Shown here: positions 41,041 through 49,772 of the stretch, piece after piece
How positions within the stretch are numbered: the first letter of the stretch is position 1
Layout of the letters: each line of letters begins with the position of its first letter
NCBI GenBank assembly: GCA_017550685.1
Contig: JAFZOJ010000034.1
Location: 62,001-126,000, forward strand
Length of the DNA stretch: 64,000 bases
Direction of reading: 5' to 3'
Source: Treponema sp.
GTDB lineage: Bacteria; Spirochaetota; Spirochaetia; Treponematales; Treponemataceae
The notes under the pieces: generated by a model
Databases searched by the model: none
The model's input: the letters and a program-made list of their open reading frames with translations, nothing else
What the model was told of the DNA's origin: nothing
Program-made: the position numbers and the translations under genes

Positions 41041-43002
41041 ATGAAAAAGTCTTCCTTAATCACAATCTTTTTATTCTCCTTTCTTCTTCTGAATGCACAG
41101 AATGCTTTGGAAGAAGAAAATCTACCGGAAATTATACTTCCTCCAATCACTACAATAATCGAAAGAGAAGAATCTCAGGTAGAGCAGAAAAAGGTTTATA
41201 CTCAGGAAGAAATTGAACAGTATCATGCCTCTTCGCTTACAGATTTTCTGCAGGCGACAGGCATGCAGATTTTATGCTATGGCAGCTACGGACTTGAACA
41301 AAAGCCTTCTATCCGCGGGTTTACAGACGAAACTGTCCGGGTTGTGATTGACGGTGTGTGCATGAATAACGCCCAGTACGGCACCTTTGATTTTTCGACA
41401 ATCAACATAGATGACATAGAAAAAATAGAAATTGTAAAAGGCGGATTTACAGAAGGTGTGAGTGATGAAGGAGCTGTGGGCGGAGTTATCTACATCACTA
41501 CAAAAAAATATTCTTACAAACCGGAGTTTGATTCCGACACACAGCTCAAAACTTTTTTTGTAAAAACCCAGCCGGTAGATTTTGTTTCTCAAAGCTTTGG
41601 CATCAGTTCTCCGGTCGGCGCCAAAAAAGATACATTCATAAAAGAAAGCCTCAAGGCCTGCTATGCCGCAAACAAATATCTTTATACTCAAAAGCTCAAC
41701 AACTTCAATCCTAATGTCCGCTACTTTGATTTTGTCCCTGAAAATTCCAAAAGGGTTGTAAGGGAAAATTCTCAGGTTGGTGATGTTCAAAACAGCTTTA
41801 AGGCGAGCCAGTATTTTGGAAGCGGAAACTGTTTTTCGGCAGGAGACATTTTTTATTTTGGACACAAGCATGTTCCAAACGTGGAGTTTTCAACCGACAA
41901 CGGCATCCAGAAGGATTTGAACAACGCACTTACACTGTCACTTTATAATCCGGAAGTTCTGGGCAAGGTAAAAATGCAGAATTCTCTTTCCTGGATTTTT
42001 GATCACCGTAACTACGACGCACCATCAGAGCATTCAATTCACAAGATTAATACTGTACGTTATGCATTTTTCGTCAGTTCAAACGAAGAAGAAAAATATA
42101 ATCAGAACGCAAGCGTGACCCTGGATTTTACACATCTTAATTCAACAAACGATGGAAAGCACTATCAGTTTACGGGAACCATAAAGGAAACAAGTCAGTT
42201 TGAATTTAACGACACCTTTAGCATGAGCGTTCCGCTGGCCATCAAATTCTGCAATAAAAATTTTGCGTTTATTCCCAAGGCGGGAATCAAATTCACAACA
42301 GAAAAGCTGGACTTTTTCCTAAACGGTTACCGCATGGTTCAGTTCCCGACGATGGATGATTTGTACTGGGAGGCCGGAGACTTTTACGGAAACCCTGACC
42401 TTAAACCTGAAGACGGATGGGGCGGAGAATTCATCATCAACGGACATGACATCTGGCTGCCGTTTTCTCTTTGCATTTATACAAACTATTACAAGGAAAA
42501 AATTCAATGGACAACGGTTGCGTTGCCGGGTAAAAATACCGCCACCTGGATGACCCAGAATGTTGCCAGTGCTTTTTATCTTGGCGCCGACGTAGAATTT
42601 GAAAAGCACTTTTTTGATGATAAATTCTTAATCCGGGGAAACCTGGAATATCTGTACACAAGACTGCTCGACAAATCAAACACCCTGACCTACGGAAACA
42701 AAATAATGTGGACGCCGGATCTGACCGCAAGCCTTTACATGTCCTATGACCTTGAAAAAGCAGGCATTAAAAAAATCACACTGGACGCCAGCTACACCGG
42801 AAAACGCTACAAAACAAATATGAATCTTGCCTATCTTTACCCATACTGCCTTGTAAATGCGGGAGTTCAATTTCAGGACATCAAGCGGGTTTCTCCATAT
42901 CTAAGAATCGAAAACCTTTTGAACACAAGCTATCAGTCTGTAGAGGATTATCCTATGCCGGGAATCTCAGTTTTGATTGGTGCACGAATTAAAAAACTTT
43001 AA
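41041..43002 (+). CDS. TonB-dependent outer-membrane receptor, probable cobalamin transporter (BtuB-like)
   Basis: A 653-residue protein with a signal peptide (ending LLLNAQNA), a plug domain and a beta-barrel. The plug contains DFLQATGMQILCYGSYGLEQ, SIRGFTDETVRVVIDGV and IEKIEIVKGG, which are hallmark plug segments. The C-terminus ends in an aromatic/hydrophobic strand. The upstream B12 riboswitch makes cobalamin or another corrinoid the likely substrate. Length is slightly above E. coli BtuB. TonB-ExbB-ExbD and the inner-membrane BtuCDF are not in the window. Confidence 0.87.
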   Translation: MKKSSLITIFLFSFLLLNAQNALEEENLPEIILPPITTIIEREESQVEQKKVYTQEEIEQYHASSLTDFLQATGMQILCYGSYGLEQKPSIRGFTDETVRVVIDGVCMNNAQYGTFDFSTINIDDIEKIEIVKGGFTEGVSDEGAVGGVIYITTKKYSYKPEFDSDTQLKTFFVKTQPVDFVSQSFGISSPVGAKKDTFIKESLKACYAANKYLYTQKLNNFNPNVRYFDFVPENSKRVVRENSQVGDVQNSFKASQYFGSGNCFSAGDIFYFGHKHVPNVEFSTDNGIQKDLNNALTLSLYNPEVLGKVKMQNSLSWIFDHRNYDAPSEHSIHKINTVRYAFFVSSNEEEKYNQNASVTLDFTHLNSTNDGKHYQFTGTIKETSQFEFNDTFSMSVPLAIKFCNKNFAFIPKAGIKFTTEKLDFFLNGYRMVQFPTMDDLYWEAGDFYGNPDLKPEDGWGGEFIINGHDIWLPFSLCIYTNYYKEKIQWTTVALPGKNTATWMTQNVASAFYLGADVEFEKHFFDDKFLIRGNLEYLYTRLLDKSNTLTYGNKIMWTPDLTASLYMSYDLEKAGIKKITLDASYTGKRYKTNMNLAYLYPYCLVNAGVQFQDIKRVSPYLRIENLLNTSYQSVEDYPMPGISVLIGARIKKL

Positions 43003-43050
43003 TTTGCTTAAATTAATTTAATATTTGTGAAAATAATTTTGACTCATATA

Positions 43051-43079
43051 TTGTAGAAACTTTAAAAAAAAACTATTAT
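43051..43079 (+). promoter_or_regulatory. Promoter of the transhydrogenase operon
   Basis: TTGTAG at 43051-43056, 17 bases, then TATTAT at 43074-43079, upstream of pntAA. The leader is about 34 bases and carries a CAGGTGGT ribosome-binding site. Confidence 0.45.
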
Positions 43080-43119
43080 ATAAAATTAATACAATAAAAC
43101 ACAATTCAGGTGGTTTGAC

Positions 43120-44250
43120 ATGAAGAAAGTACTTGTCTGTAAAGAGATGGATCCTCTTGAAACCCGTGTTGCCCTGATTCCGGACGACATTAAAAAGCTT
43201 GCTGCCATGGGATTTGAGTTCCAGGTTGTAAGTGGTGCTGGCCTTAAAAGTGGTTTTGCTGATGATGCTTATACTGCTGCCGGTGCTAAGATTATTAAAA
43301 AAGAAGAAGACGGATATGATTCAAGCGAAATTATTGTTCGCATCATGAAGCCTAAGACAACAAAGGGTATGAAAAAAGATACCTTCCATATCAGTTATAT
43401 GGACCCGTTCAACGAAAAAGATTTGCTGAACGAATTTGCTAAGAATGGTCTTCAGGCTGTTTCATTGGAAATGATTCCGCGTTCTACTATCGCACAGAAG
43501 ATGGACGTTCAGTCGTCACAGACTTCTCTTGCCGGATACGTTGCAGTTGTTAATGCTGCAGCCAAGCTTCCAAAAATCCTTCCTATGATGGTTACTCCTG
43601 CCGGTACAATTAATCCTGCTCGTGTATTCATTATTGGTGTTGGTGTTGCAGGGCTTCAGGCTATTGCTACTGCTAAACGTCTTGGTGCCCGTGTAGACGC
43701 ATTCGATACTCGTCCTGTTGTAGAAGAGCAGGTTAAATCTCTTGGTGCTTCATTCGTAAAGATTGACCTTGGAGAAATGGGACAGACTGCTCAGGGTTAT
43801 GCTAAAGAGCTTACACCGGAACAGATTGCTAAACAGAAGGAAGCACAGGCTAAGGTTTGTGAACGCTCAAATATCGTTATTACAACTGCTAAGGTATTCG
43901 GTCGCAAGGCTCCACGCCTTATCGAAAAGAACGTTCTTGACCGCATGATGCCGGGTTCTATCGTTGTTGATATGGCTGTATCTACCGGTGGTAACGTAGA
44001 AGGCTCTAAGCTCTTTGAAAACGTTGTTACAGAAAACGGCGTAACAATCATGAGTGGTGATCTTCTTGAGCGCCAGGTTCCGTTTGATGCATCAAAGATG
44101 TTCAGTGGAAACATTACAGCTTTCCTTACACACTTCTACAATAAAGATTCAAAAGAATTCGAAGTTCGCATGGAAGATGATATCATGAAGGGTTGTCTGC
44201 TCACACAGGGTGGACAGATTATTCACGAAAGATTTAAAGAGGCAAAATAG
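43120..44250 (+). CDS. pntAA: NAD(P) transhydrogenase subunit alpha, soluble NAD-binding part
   Basis: A 376-residue soluble domain I of proton-translocating transhydrogenase, which passes hydride between NADH and NADP+. It has the alanine-dehydrogenase-like fold with the N-terminal ETRVALIPDDIKKLAAMGFE, the RQD-loop region and the dinucleotide-binding VFIIGVGVAGLQAIATAKRLGA. It lacks membrane helices; these are in the separate pntAB product, giving the three-subunit arrangement. Two palindromic repeats separate it from pntAB within the operon. Confidence 0.95.
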   Translation: MKKVLVCKEMDPLETRVALIPDDIKKLAAMGFEFQVVSGAGLKSGFADDAYTAAGAKIIKKEEDGYDSSEIIVRIMKPKTTKGMKKDTFHISYMDPFNEKDLLNEFAKNGLQAVSLEMIPRSTIAQKMDVQSSQTSLAGYVAVVNAAAKLPKILPMMVTPAGTINPARVFIIGVGVAGLQAIATAKRLGARVDAFDTRPVVEEQVKSLGASFVKIDLGEMGQTAQGYAKELTPEQIAKQKEAQAKVCERSNIVITTAKVFGRKAPRLIEKNVLDRMMPGSIVVDMAVSTGGNVEGSKLFENVVTENGVTIMSGDLLERQVPFDASKMFSGNITAFLTHFYNKDSKEFEVRMEDDIMKGCLLTQGGQIIHERFKEAK

Positions 44251-44261
44251 GGCGTCACCCC

Positions 44262-44331
44262 TGTCATTCCCGTGCTTGACACGGGAATCTCATCTTATGA
44301 AGAGATTGTCGGGTCAAGCCCGACAATGACA
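44262..44331. repeat. Paired palindromic repeat (family A) inside the pnt operon
   Basis: Units 44262-44290 (TCCCGTG/CACGGGA arms) and 44303-44331 (TTGTCGGG/CCCGACAA arms), in inverted orientation. The element lies in the 113-base gap between pntAA and pntAB, eleven bases after the pntAA stop. Confidence 0.85.
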
Positions 44332-44363
44332 TAGGGCATGACATTCACATAGGAGTATTTATT

Positions 44364-44651
44364 ATGGATATAATGCTTATTTTCGTATTTGTTATTGCGG
44401 CTTTCCTTGGTGTTGAGCTTATTTCAAAGGTTCCTTCACAGCTTCACACACCACTTATGTCAGGAACAAACGCAATTTCTGGTATTACAGTTGTTGGTGC
44501 CATCACTGTTACTGCAGTTGGTGTTGGCGGAAAGGTTGGACTTATCCTTGGCTTCCTTGCAATCGTATTTGCTACAATCAACGTTGTTGGTGGATACCTT
44601 GTAACAGACAGAATGCTCGGTATGTTCAAGAAAAAAGATGCTAAAAAATAA
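44364..44651 (+). CDS. pntAB: NAD(P) transhydrogenase subunit alpha, membrane part
   Basis: A 95-residue membrane subunit with about three hydrophobic helices, containing the domain II sequence ELISKVPSQLHTPLMSGTNA, diagnostic for the split PntA membrane part. It joins PntB in forming the proton channel. The start has AGGAG, and the gene ends 12 bases before pntB. Confidence 0.95.
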   Translation: MDIMLIFVFVIAAFLGVELISKVPSQLHTPLMSGTNAISGITVVGAITVTAVGVGGKVGLILGFLAIVFATINVVGGYLVTDRMLGMFKKKDAKK

Positions 44652-44663
44652 GGTGGCCGCAGA

Positions 44664-46091
44664 ATGTCTGATATAGTTATTAAAATTTTGTACATGGTAT
44701 CTTGTATCTTCTTTATCCGCGGTATTAAACTGCTTGGAAAAACAGATACAGCCCGCAAGGGAAATCTTTATTCTTCAATTGGTATGCTCATTGCCTGTGT
44801 AACAGTTCTTTGCGAAAAGCAGGTAATTGGTTCATGGAACGCAGATCCACTTCAGAACGGATATGTATACATTGCAGCTGCAATCATCATTGGTTCTGTA
44901 ATCGGTATCATCTGGTCTAAGAAAGTAGAAATGACAGGAATGCCACAGCTTGTTGCTTTGTTCAACGGTTTTGGTGGTCTTTCATCTTTGCTCGTTGCTA
45001 TTGCTCAGTATGTTTGCCAGCCTAAGGGAGACTACTTTACAGCTGCTTCTCTTGGTTTGACAATTGCAATTGGTGCCGTAGCATTTACAGGTTCGGTTGT
45101 TGCATGGGGTAAGCTTTCTGGAAAGGCCTTCAAAAAGAATGTTGCTATTCCTTTCAAGAACGCACTCAACGCAATCATTTGTGTAATCGGATTTTTGGGA
45201 ATTGTTGCTTACGCTTTCTTCACAGCAAACAACCCATTCGGTCTTTCAAATATTGAATTCATTGGTATTGTAGTTTCTACAGCTGCCTTCCTCATCCTTG
45301 GATTTACAATGGTAATTCCAATTGGTGGTGGCGATATGCCGGTTATCATTTCCTTCTTGAACGCTTTGTCTGGTCTTGCTGCTGCATTCGCCGGATTTGC
45401 AATCAACAATACAGTACTTGTAGTTTCTGGATGTCTCGTTGGAGCTTCTGGTCTTATTCTCACACTCATCATGTGTAAGGCTATGAACCGCAAGTTCTCT
45501 AACCTTCTTTTCAAGAGCTTTGGTGGTTCAAAGAAGAAGGCTGGTGCAAATGGTCCTGCAAAGGAACCAAAGGCAATTTCTGTAGAAGATGCTTATGTAA
45601 TCCTCGAAGCTGCAAAGAACGTTGTTATTGTTCCTGGATATGGTATGGCTGTTGCTCAGGCTCAGCACGCTGTAAAGGAACTCTGCGACAAGCTCGAAGC
45701 AAATGGTGCCGAAGTAAACTTTGCAATTCACCCTGTTGCCGGTCGTATGCCTGGTCATATGAACGTTCTTCTTGCCGAAGCAAATGTTCCTTATGAACAG
45801 CTCAAGACAAGCGATGAAATGAATCCACAGATGAGCAATGTTGATGTTGCAATCATTATTGGTGCAAACGACGTTGTAAACCCGGATGCTATTCACGATC
45901 AGGGCTCTCCACTTTATGGTATGCCAATCGTAAATGCTCACGAAGCAAAGACTGTATTTGTTCTTAAACGTGGTAAGGGTACAGGATTCTCTGGTGTAGA
46001 AAACCCACTCTTTACAAACGACAATACAGTTATGATTTACGGTGATGCTAAGTCTACTGTAAGTCAGCTGGTAAGTGAGTTTAATTCATAA
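44664..46091 (+). CDS. pntB: NAD(P) transhydrogenase subunit beta
   Basis: A 475-residue PntB. The N-terminal half carries about nine membrane helices (MPQLVALFNGFGGLSSLLVA is a conserved stretch). The C-terminal NADP-binding domain III has VIVPGYGMAVAQAQHAVKEL, HPVAGRMPGHMNVLLAEA and MPIVNAHEAKTVFVLKRGKG. With PntAA and PntAB it uses the proton gradient to make NADPH. The 3' end overlaps the convergent YgjV-GNAT gene by 11 bases. Confidence 0.96.
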   Translation: MSDIVIKILYMVSCIFFIRGIKLLGKTDTARKGNLYSSIGMLIACVTVLCEKQVIGSWNADPLQNGYVYIAAAIIIGSVIGIIWSKKVEMTGMPQLVALFNGFGGLSSLLVAIAQYVCQPKGDYFTAASLGLTIAIGAVAFTGSVVAWGKLSGKAFKKNVAIPFKNALNAIICVIGFLGIVAYAFFTANNPFGLSNIEFIGIVVSTAAFLILGFTMVIPIGGGDMPVIISFLNALSGLAAAFAGFAINNTVLVVSGCLVGASGLILTLIMCKAMNRKFSNLLFKSFGGSKKKAGANGPAKEPKAISVEDAYVILEAAKNVVIVPGYGMAVAQAQHAVKELCDKLEANGAEVNFAIHPVAGRMPGHMNVLLAEANVPYEQLKTSDEMNPQMSNVDVAIIIGANDVVNPDAIHDQGSPLYGMPIVNAHEAKTVFVLKRGKGTGFSGVENPLFTNDNTVMIYGDAKSTVSQLVSEFNS

Positions 46092-46701
46092 GGTCTTTTA
46101 CAAAATACAGTTCTGATTTTGTAAAGCCCATCTTTTTAAGATATTTTTGATGCTGAAGGTCGTTAGTTGCGGCCTTCAGTTTTTTTATGCCCTGAACGGC
46201 AAGCTGGTTGTAAAGGAATCGTCCTACAGAAGTGTCGCGGTAGGCAGGAGTGGTATAGTCGAGGCAAACTGTAAGGGTGCTGTCTTCTTGTGGAGCGGCA
46301 ACAAAAACTCCGGCGCAGGTTTCCTTGCAGCAGACAAGATAAATTACCTGGCCCGGTTCAACATTCTTAAAATCAGGGAAAAATTTTTTTATTTCAGTCT
46401 GGTTTTCCTGCAGAAAATGCTTAAGATACAAATCGCTGCTTTTTACCTTTACAACAGAATATTCCTTTTTTGTGTTCAAAAGCTTGTACAGGTTCACTAT
46501 GTTTATGATTATGAGCGCAACCTGCATAGCGGCTGTAGGGTAGGAGTGAATGCAAAGGGCATAGGCGCCAAAGATTACGCTTCCTGTCATGTTTATGATT
46601 CTGAGCTTTACTACAGAAGTCATAAGCATGGAAACAATTACAAGAGCAGAGCCAATGTATCCGACAATTTCGATAATCTGCTTTATATCAATGTTTGCCA
46701 T
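46081..46701 (-). CDS. YgjV-like membrane domain fused to a GNAT-like domain
   Basis: A 206-residue protein. Residues 5-75 have three or four membrane helices resembling YgjV inner-membrane proteins (EIVGYIGSALVIVSMLMTSV, LRIINMTGSVIFGAYALCIH). Residues 80-206 are soluble and look like an acetyltransferase core: VYLVCC-type strands, LDYTTPAYRDTSVGRFLYNQL (acetyl-CoA-loop-like position) and LKKMGFTKSELYFVKDL. The canonical Q/RxxGxG/A loop is imperfect (RDTSVGR), so activity is uncertain. The gene begins five bases after the stop of the upstream exported-protein gene. Confidence 0.65.
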   Translation of the reverse strand: MANIDIKQIIEIVGYIGSALVIVSMLMTSVVKLRIINMTGSVIFGAYALCIHSYPTAAMQVALIIINIVNLYKLLNTKKEYSVVKVKSSDLYLKHFLQENQTEIKKFFPDFKNVEPGQVIYLVCCKETCAGVFVAAPQEDSTLTVCLDYTTPAYRDTSVGRFLYNQLAVQGIKKLKAATNDLQHQKYLKKMGFTKSELYFVKDLMN

Positions 46702-46706
46702 TAAGC

Positions 46707-47774
46707 TTAGTCCTTAAAGGATTTTAAAAGTTTTGTATAATAGCTGCTTTTTTCGAGGTAACTGTCTTCAAAGGTTGCAAGAGAAACATAGCTGCTCTGA
46801 TTTTTTGCAGGATACTTTGTTAATTCTTTGATGATGTAAACAACTTTGCCGGTTTGTGGCTGAGAAGATTTTACCAGGATTTTTGTAAGATGTTTTTTTG
46901 CATCCTTAGTAAGCTCCATTGTTTCAAAATCAGTATATGAACCGTCTGTGCTTTCGATAATTCTGCGCTGAACATAAAGATCGTTTACGGCAGCGTCTTC
47001 AAAATAAACCGGAACTGTGGCAATTGTAAGAAAGGCATCGTCGCCGTAAACCCAGCAGTTGTCCATCGGTTGTTCCCAGTTGGAATCAAGAGTGATTGTC
47101 TGGCCGTCCATTGTTGTAAACTTTTTGGCCTTTCCCTTGATTTTTGTTTTTGTTGGTGCGTGATATGGTTTGGCAGGAATAAGGCCTTTAAAATCTTCAA
47201 AGCTCTTGTCCGGTGCGTTCAAAAGTCTTCCGAATGTAACGCATGAAAGGATTACGGTTCCGTCTTCGGCAGTAATGCTCTTTATGTTAAAAAGTGGAAC
47301 AAGGCTGTCAAAGCAGATTGTAATTTTTCCGCCGAACTGCTCGTAGTTCTGGGTTGAATTTACAGGCTCTGCACCAAGTTCAAAAAGCTTAATGCGGCGT
47401 GAAGAAAATTCATAAAGAATGTCGTGCAGGTAGTTAAGAATATCAATATCGTCTTCCGAAGTAACATCAATTTCCGAAATAATTTTTTCGCCTGTCATAT
47501 CCAGAAAATCAGATTCTATATTTAATGAAAAAAGCAGGGCGATGTTTTTTTCCGGTGCTGCATATTCGCGGCTGGCAGGTGCATAATATCTTATCTGATA
47601 AGATTCATTATCATAATTTAAAATTCCGATATAGCTTTCGCGTGCAAAAGAATAGTCGCGGTAGTATACGTATTCGCCAAAGGTGTCCGGAACAAACGGA
47701 GTAAAGCCGGGCAGCGCAAATGCCACAGCTGCACCGCAGATAAGGATTATTAATGTTAGAAGAAGTTTTTTCAT
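46707..47774 (-). CDS. Exported protein of unknown function
   Basis: A 355-residue protein with a signal peptide (MKKLLLTLIILICGAAVAFA) and no lipobox, so periplasmic or released. The mature part is mixed beta/alpha, rich in Asp, Tyr and Lys, with a C-terminal SYYTKLLKSFKD that resembles the end of small periplasmic domains. No catalytic motif stands out and I do not recognise the family. AGGAACT precedes the ATG. An inverted pair of palindromic repeats lies 18 bases upstream. It forms a two-gene unit with the YgjV-GNAT gene. Confidence 0.65.
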   Translation of the reverse strand: MKKLLLTLIILICGAAVAFALPGFTPFVPDTFGEYVYYRDYSFARESYIGILNYDNESYQIRYYAPASREYAAPEKNIALLFSLNIESDFLDMTGEKIISEIDVTSEDDIDILNYLHDILYEFSSRRIKLFELGAEPVNSTQNYEQFGGKITICFDSLVPLFNIKSITAEDGTVILSCVTFGRLLNAPDKSFEDFKGLIPAKPYHAPTKTKIKGKAKKFTTMDGQTITLDSNWEQPMDNCWVYGDDAFLTIATVPVYFEDAAVNDLYVQRRIIESTDGSYTDFETMELTKDAKKHLTKILVKSSQPQTGKVVYIIKELTKYPAKNQSSYVSLATFEDSYLEKSSYYTKLLKSFKD

Positions 47775-47791
47775 ATAAAGTTCCTATAAAA

Positions 47792-47857
47792 GTGGCCCTT
47801 CGAGAGCCTCAGGGACCCCGACAAGAACTGTGGTCCCTGAGGTTCTCGAAGGGCCAC
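47792..47857. repeat. Inverted pair of family-B palindromes
   Basis: Two copies (47792-47818 and 47831-47857) in inverted orientation, sharing GGCCCTTCGAGAGCCTCAGG-type cores, so the whole 66 bases can fold into one long hairpin. It lies between the proS stop (47863) and the start of the exported-protein gene. Confidence 0.85.
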
Positions 47858-47862
47858 CATTA

Positions 47863-49617
47863 CTATGCATTTAATTTATCAAGCTCAGCCTTCACAATCT
47901 CAATAGCCTTAGCCGCAGCATTTACAGCCGGCACAAGCTCAGGGTCCTTTTCACATCGCTGTTTAAGCTCAACATTAGGAAGATTCTTGTCTCCAACAAC
48001 AATGCGGATAGGATAACCGATCAAATCTGCATCCTTGAACTTAACGCCAGGGCGTTCGTCGCGGTCATCGAGAATTACATCAATTCCGGCAGCAAGGAGT
48101 TCTTCGTAAATCTTGTCGGCAACTTCCTTCATTTTGTCCTTGTACATAACAGGAACAACTGCAACCTGGAATGGAGCGGTACTCATAGTCCACATAATTC
48201 CGTTGTCGTCGTGATGTGCTTCAATAATGCTGGCGAGAGTGCGGTCTACACCAATTCCGTAACAACCCATGATTGCGGTTGTAAGCTTGCCGTTTACATC
48301 AAGGTAAGTCATGTTCATAGACTTGGTATATTTGTCGCCAAGCTTAAAGATATGTCCAAGCTCGTTTCCTTTCTTTGAGTAGAAGGTTCCGCCGCATTCA
48401 GGACAGATATCACCAGGCTTTACAACACGAACATCTGCAGTCATAAATGGAGTAAAGTCGCGGCCCGGTTCAACATGAATAAAGTGAACATCCTTTTTAA
48501 GACCACCGGTAACAGCGTCGTGCATTGTCATAACAGTTTTATCTGCAATAACCTGTGCCTTTGTAAGCTTTACAGGGCCTGCAAAACCAACAGGAGCGTC
48601 TGTAATTTTTACAACATCTGCTTCTTCTGCAAGCTCAACATTGCTGGCCTTGAGCAGGGCACACAATTTAGCTTCGTTTACATCAAGGTCGCCGCGGATA
48701 CAAACAGCAACAAAGTCGCCTTTAAGTTCAACGCCAGGGTTCTCTACCTTATAAATAAGTGTCTTAATAAATGCCTGTGGAGTTGTCTTAAGGAACTCGC
48801 TCAGCTCTTCGATTGTGCGTACGTTTGGAGTAGGAATCTCTTCTACAGCGGCGCTTGTAGCAACCTGTGGCTTTCCGTCTGCACCAAGTGCAACGTCGTC
48901 CTTGCAGGCAGCCTTTTCTACGTTAGCGGCATATTTACAGCCAGGACAGAGAATAAGTGTGTCGTCTCCAACTTCGCTTTCTACCATGAATTCTTCTGAA
49001 CCCGAACCACCCATAGCACCGGTGTCGGCCTTTACAGAAATTGTTTCCAGTCCCATGCGCTTAAAGATACGGCGGTAAGCAGCAGCGGCATTTTCGTAAG
49101 AAGCGTCCAGGTCTGCCTGATCCTTATCAAAAGAGTAGGCGTCCATCATTGTAAATTCGCGGCCTCTCATAACGCCATAGCGCGGGCGGATTTCGTCACG
49201 ATATTTTGTATTAATCTGGTAAGCAGTAAAAGGAAGCTGCTTGTAAGAAGTAACTCCGTCGCGAACAAGAGCAGTAAAAGCTTCTTCGGCAGTCGGAGAA
49301 ATAACCATATCCTGACCACCACGGTTCTGCGGCTTGAGCATTTCGGGTCCCATTTTTTCCCAGCGACCGCTTTCCTTCCAGATTTCTGCAGGCTGAACAA
49401 CAGTAGGCTTCATTTCGAGCATGCCGGCCTTGTTCAGTTCTTCGCGGATAATATTTTCTACTTTGCGGAATGCCTTGAGTCCCATAGGCATATAAGAATA
49501 AAGTCCGTTTCCAAGTTTACGGATAAGTCCTGCACGCATCATCAGCTGATGACTGGAAATAACGGCATCATTCGGTGCCTCGCGCAGTGTCCAGTTAATA
49601 AATTTTGATGCTTTCAT
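47863..49617 (-). CDS. proS: Prolyl-tRNA synthetase, bacterial type
   Basis: A 584-residue class II ProRS of the bacterial type. Motif 1 and 2 sequences (GLYSYMPMGLKAFRKVENII, YRDEIRPRYGVMRGREFTMMDAYSFD), the internal YbaK-like editing domain (about residues 225-380) and motif 3 (GCYGIGVDRTLASI) are all present. The C-terminal anticodon-binding domain has VILDDRDERPGVKFKDADLI. Minus-strand TATAAT (49627-49632) ends nine bases before the ATG, giving a very short or no leader. A stand-alone ybaK gene in this window supplies Cys editing. Confidence 0.97.
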   Translation of the reverse strand: MKASKFINWTLREAPNDAVISSHQLMMRAGLIRKLGNGLYSYMPMGLKAFRKVENIIREELNKAGMLEMKPTVVQPAEIWKESGRWEKMGPEMLKPQNRGGQDMVISPTAEEAFTALVRDGVTSYKQLPFTAYQINTKYRDEIRPRYGVMRGREFTMMDAYSFDKDQADLDASYENAAAAYRRIFKRMGLETISVKADTGAMGGSGSEEFMVESEVGDDTLILCPGCKYAANVEKAACKDDVALGADGKPQVATSAAVEEIPTPNVRTIEELSEFLKTTPQAFIKTLIYKVENPGVELKGDFVAVCIRGDLDVNEAKLCALLKASNVELAEEADVVKITDAPVGFAGPVKLTKAQVIADKTVMTMHDAVTGGLKKDVHFIHVEPGRDFTPFMTADVRVVKPGDICPECGGTFYSKKGNELGHIFKLGDKYTKSMNMTYLDVNGKLTTAIMGCYGIGVDRTLASIIEAHHDDNGIMWTMSTAPFQVAVVPVMYKDKMKEVADKIYEELLAAGIDVILDDRDERPGVKFKDADLIGYPIRIVVGDKNLPNVELKQRCEKDPELVPAVNAAAKAIEIVKAELDKLNA

Positions 49618-49691
49618 AATGGGGATATTATAGTAGAAATAAGGGGGATAGGGAATAGTAAATAGGGAACCGTAGGGTACTGAGATGAACG

Positions 49692-49715
49692 GGGTCCCTG
49701 AGCCTGTCGAAGGGC
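49692..49715. repeat. Palindromic repeat (family B)
   Basis: A single unit with GGGTCCCTGAGCCTGTCGAA core in the intergenic space between divergent proS and the small exported-protein gene. Confidence 0.75.
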
Positions 49716-49772
49716 ATTTAAAGAAATCACAAAAGTATGTTACAATTAATCAAGTCTACATCGGAGGCATTC

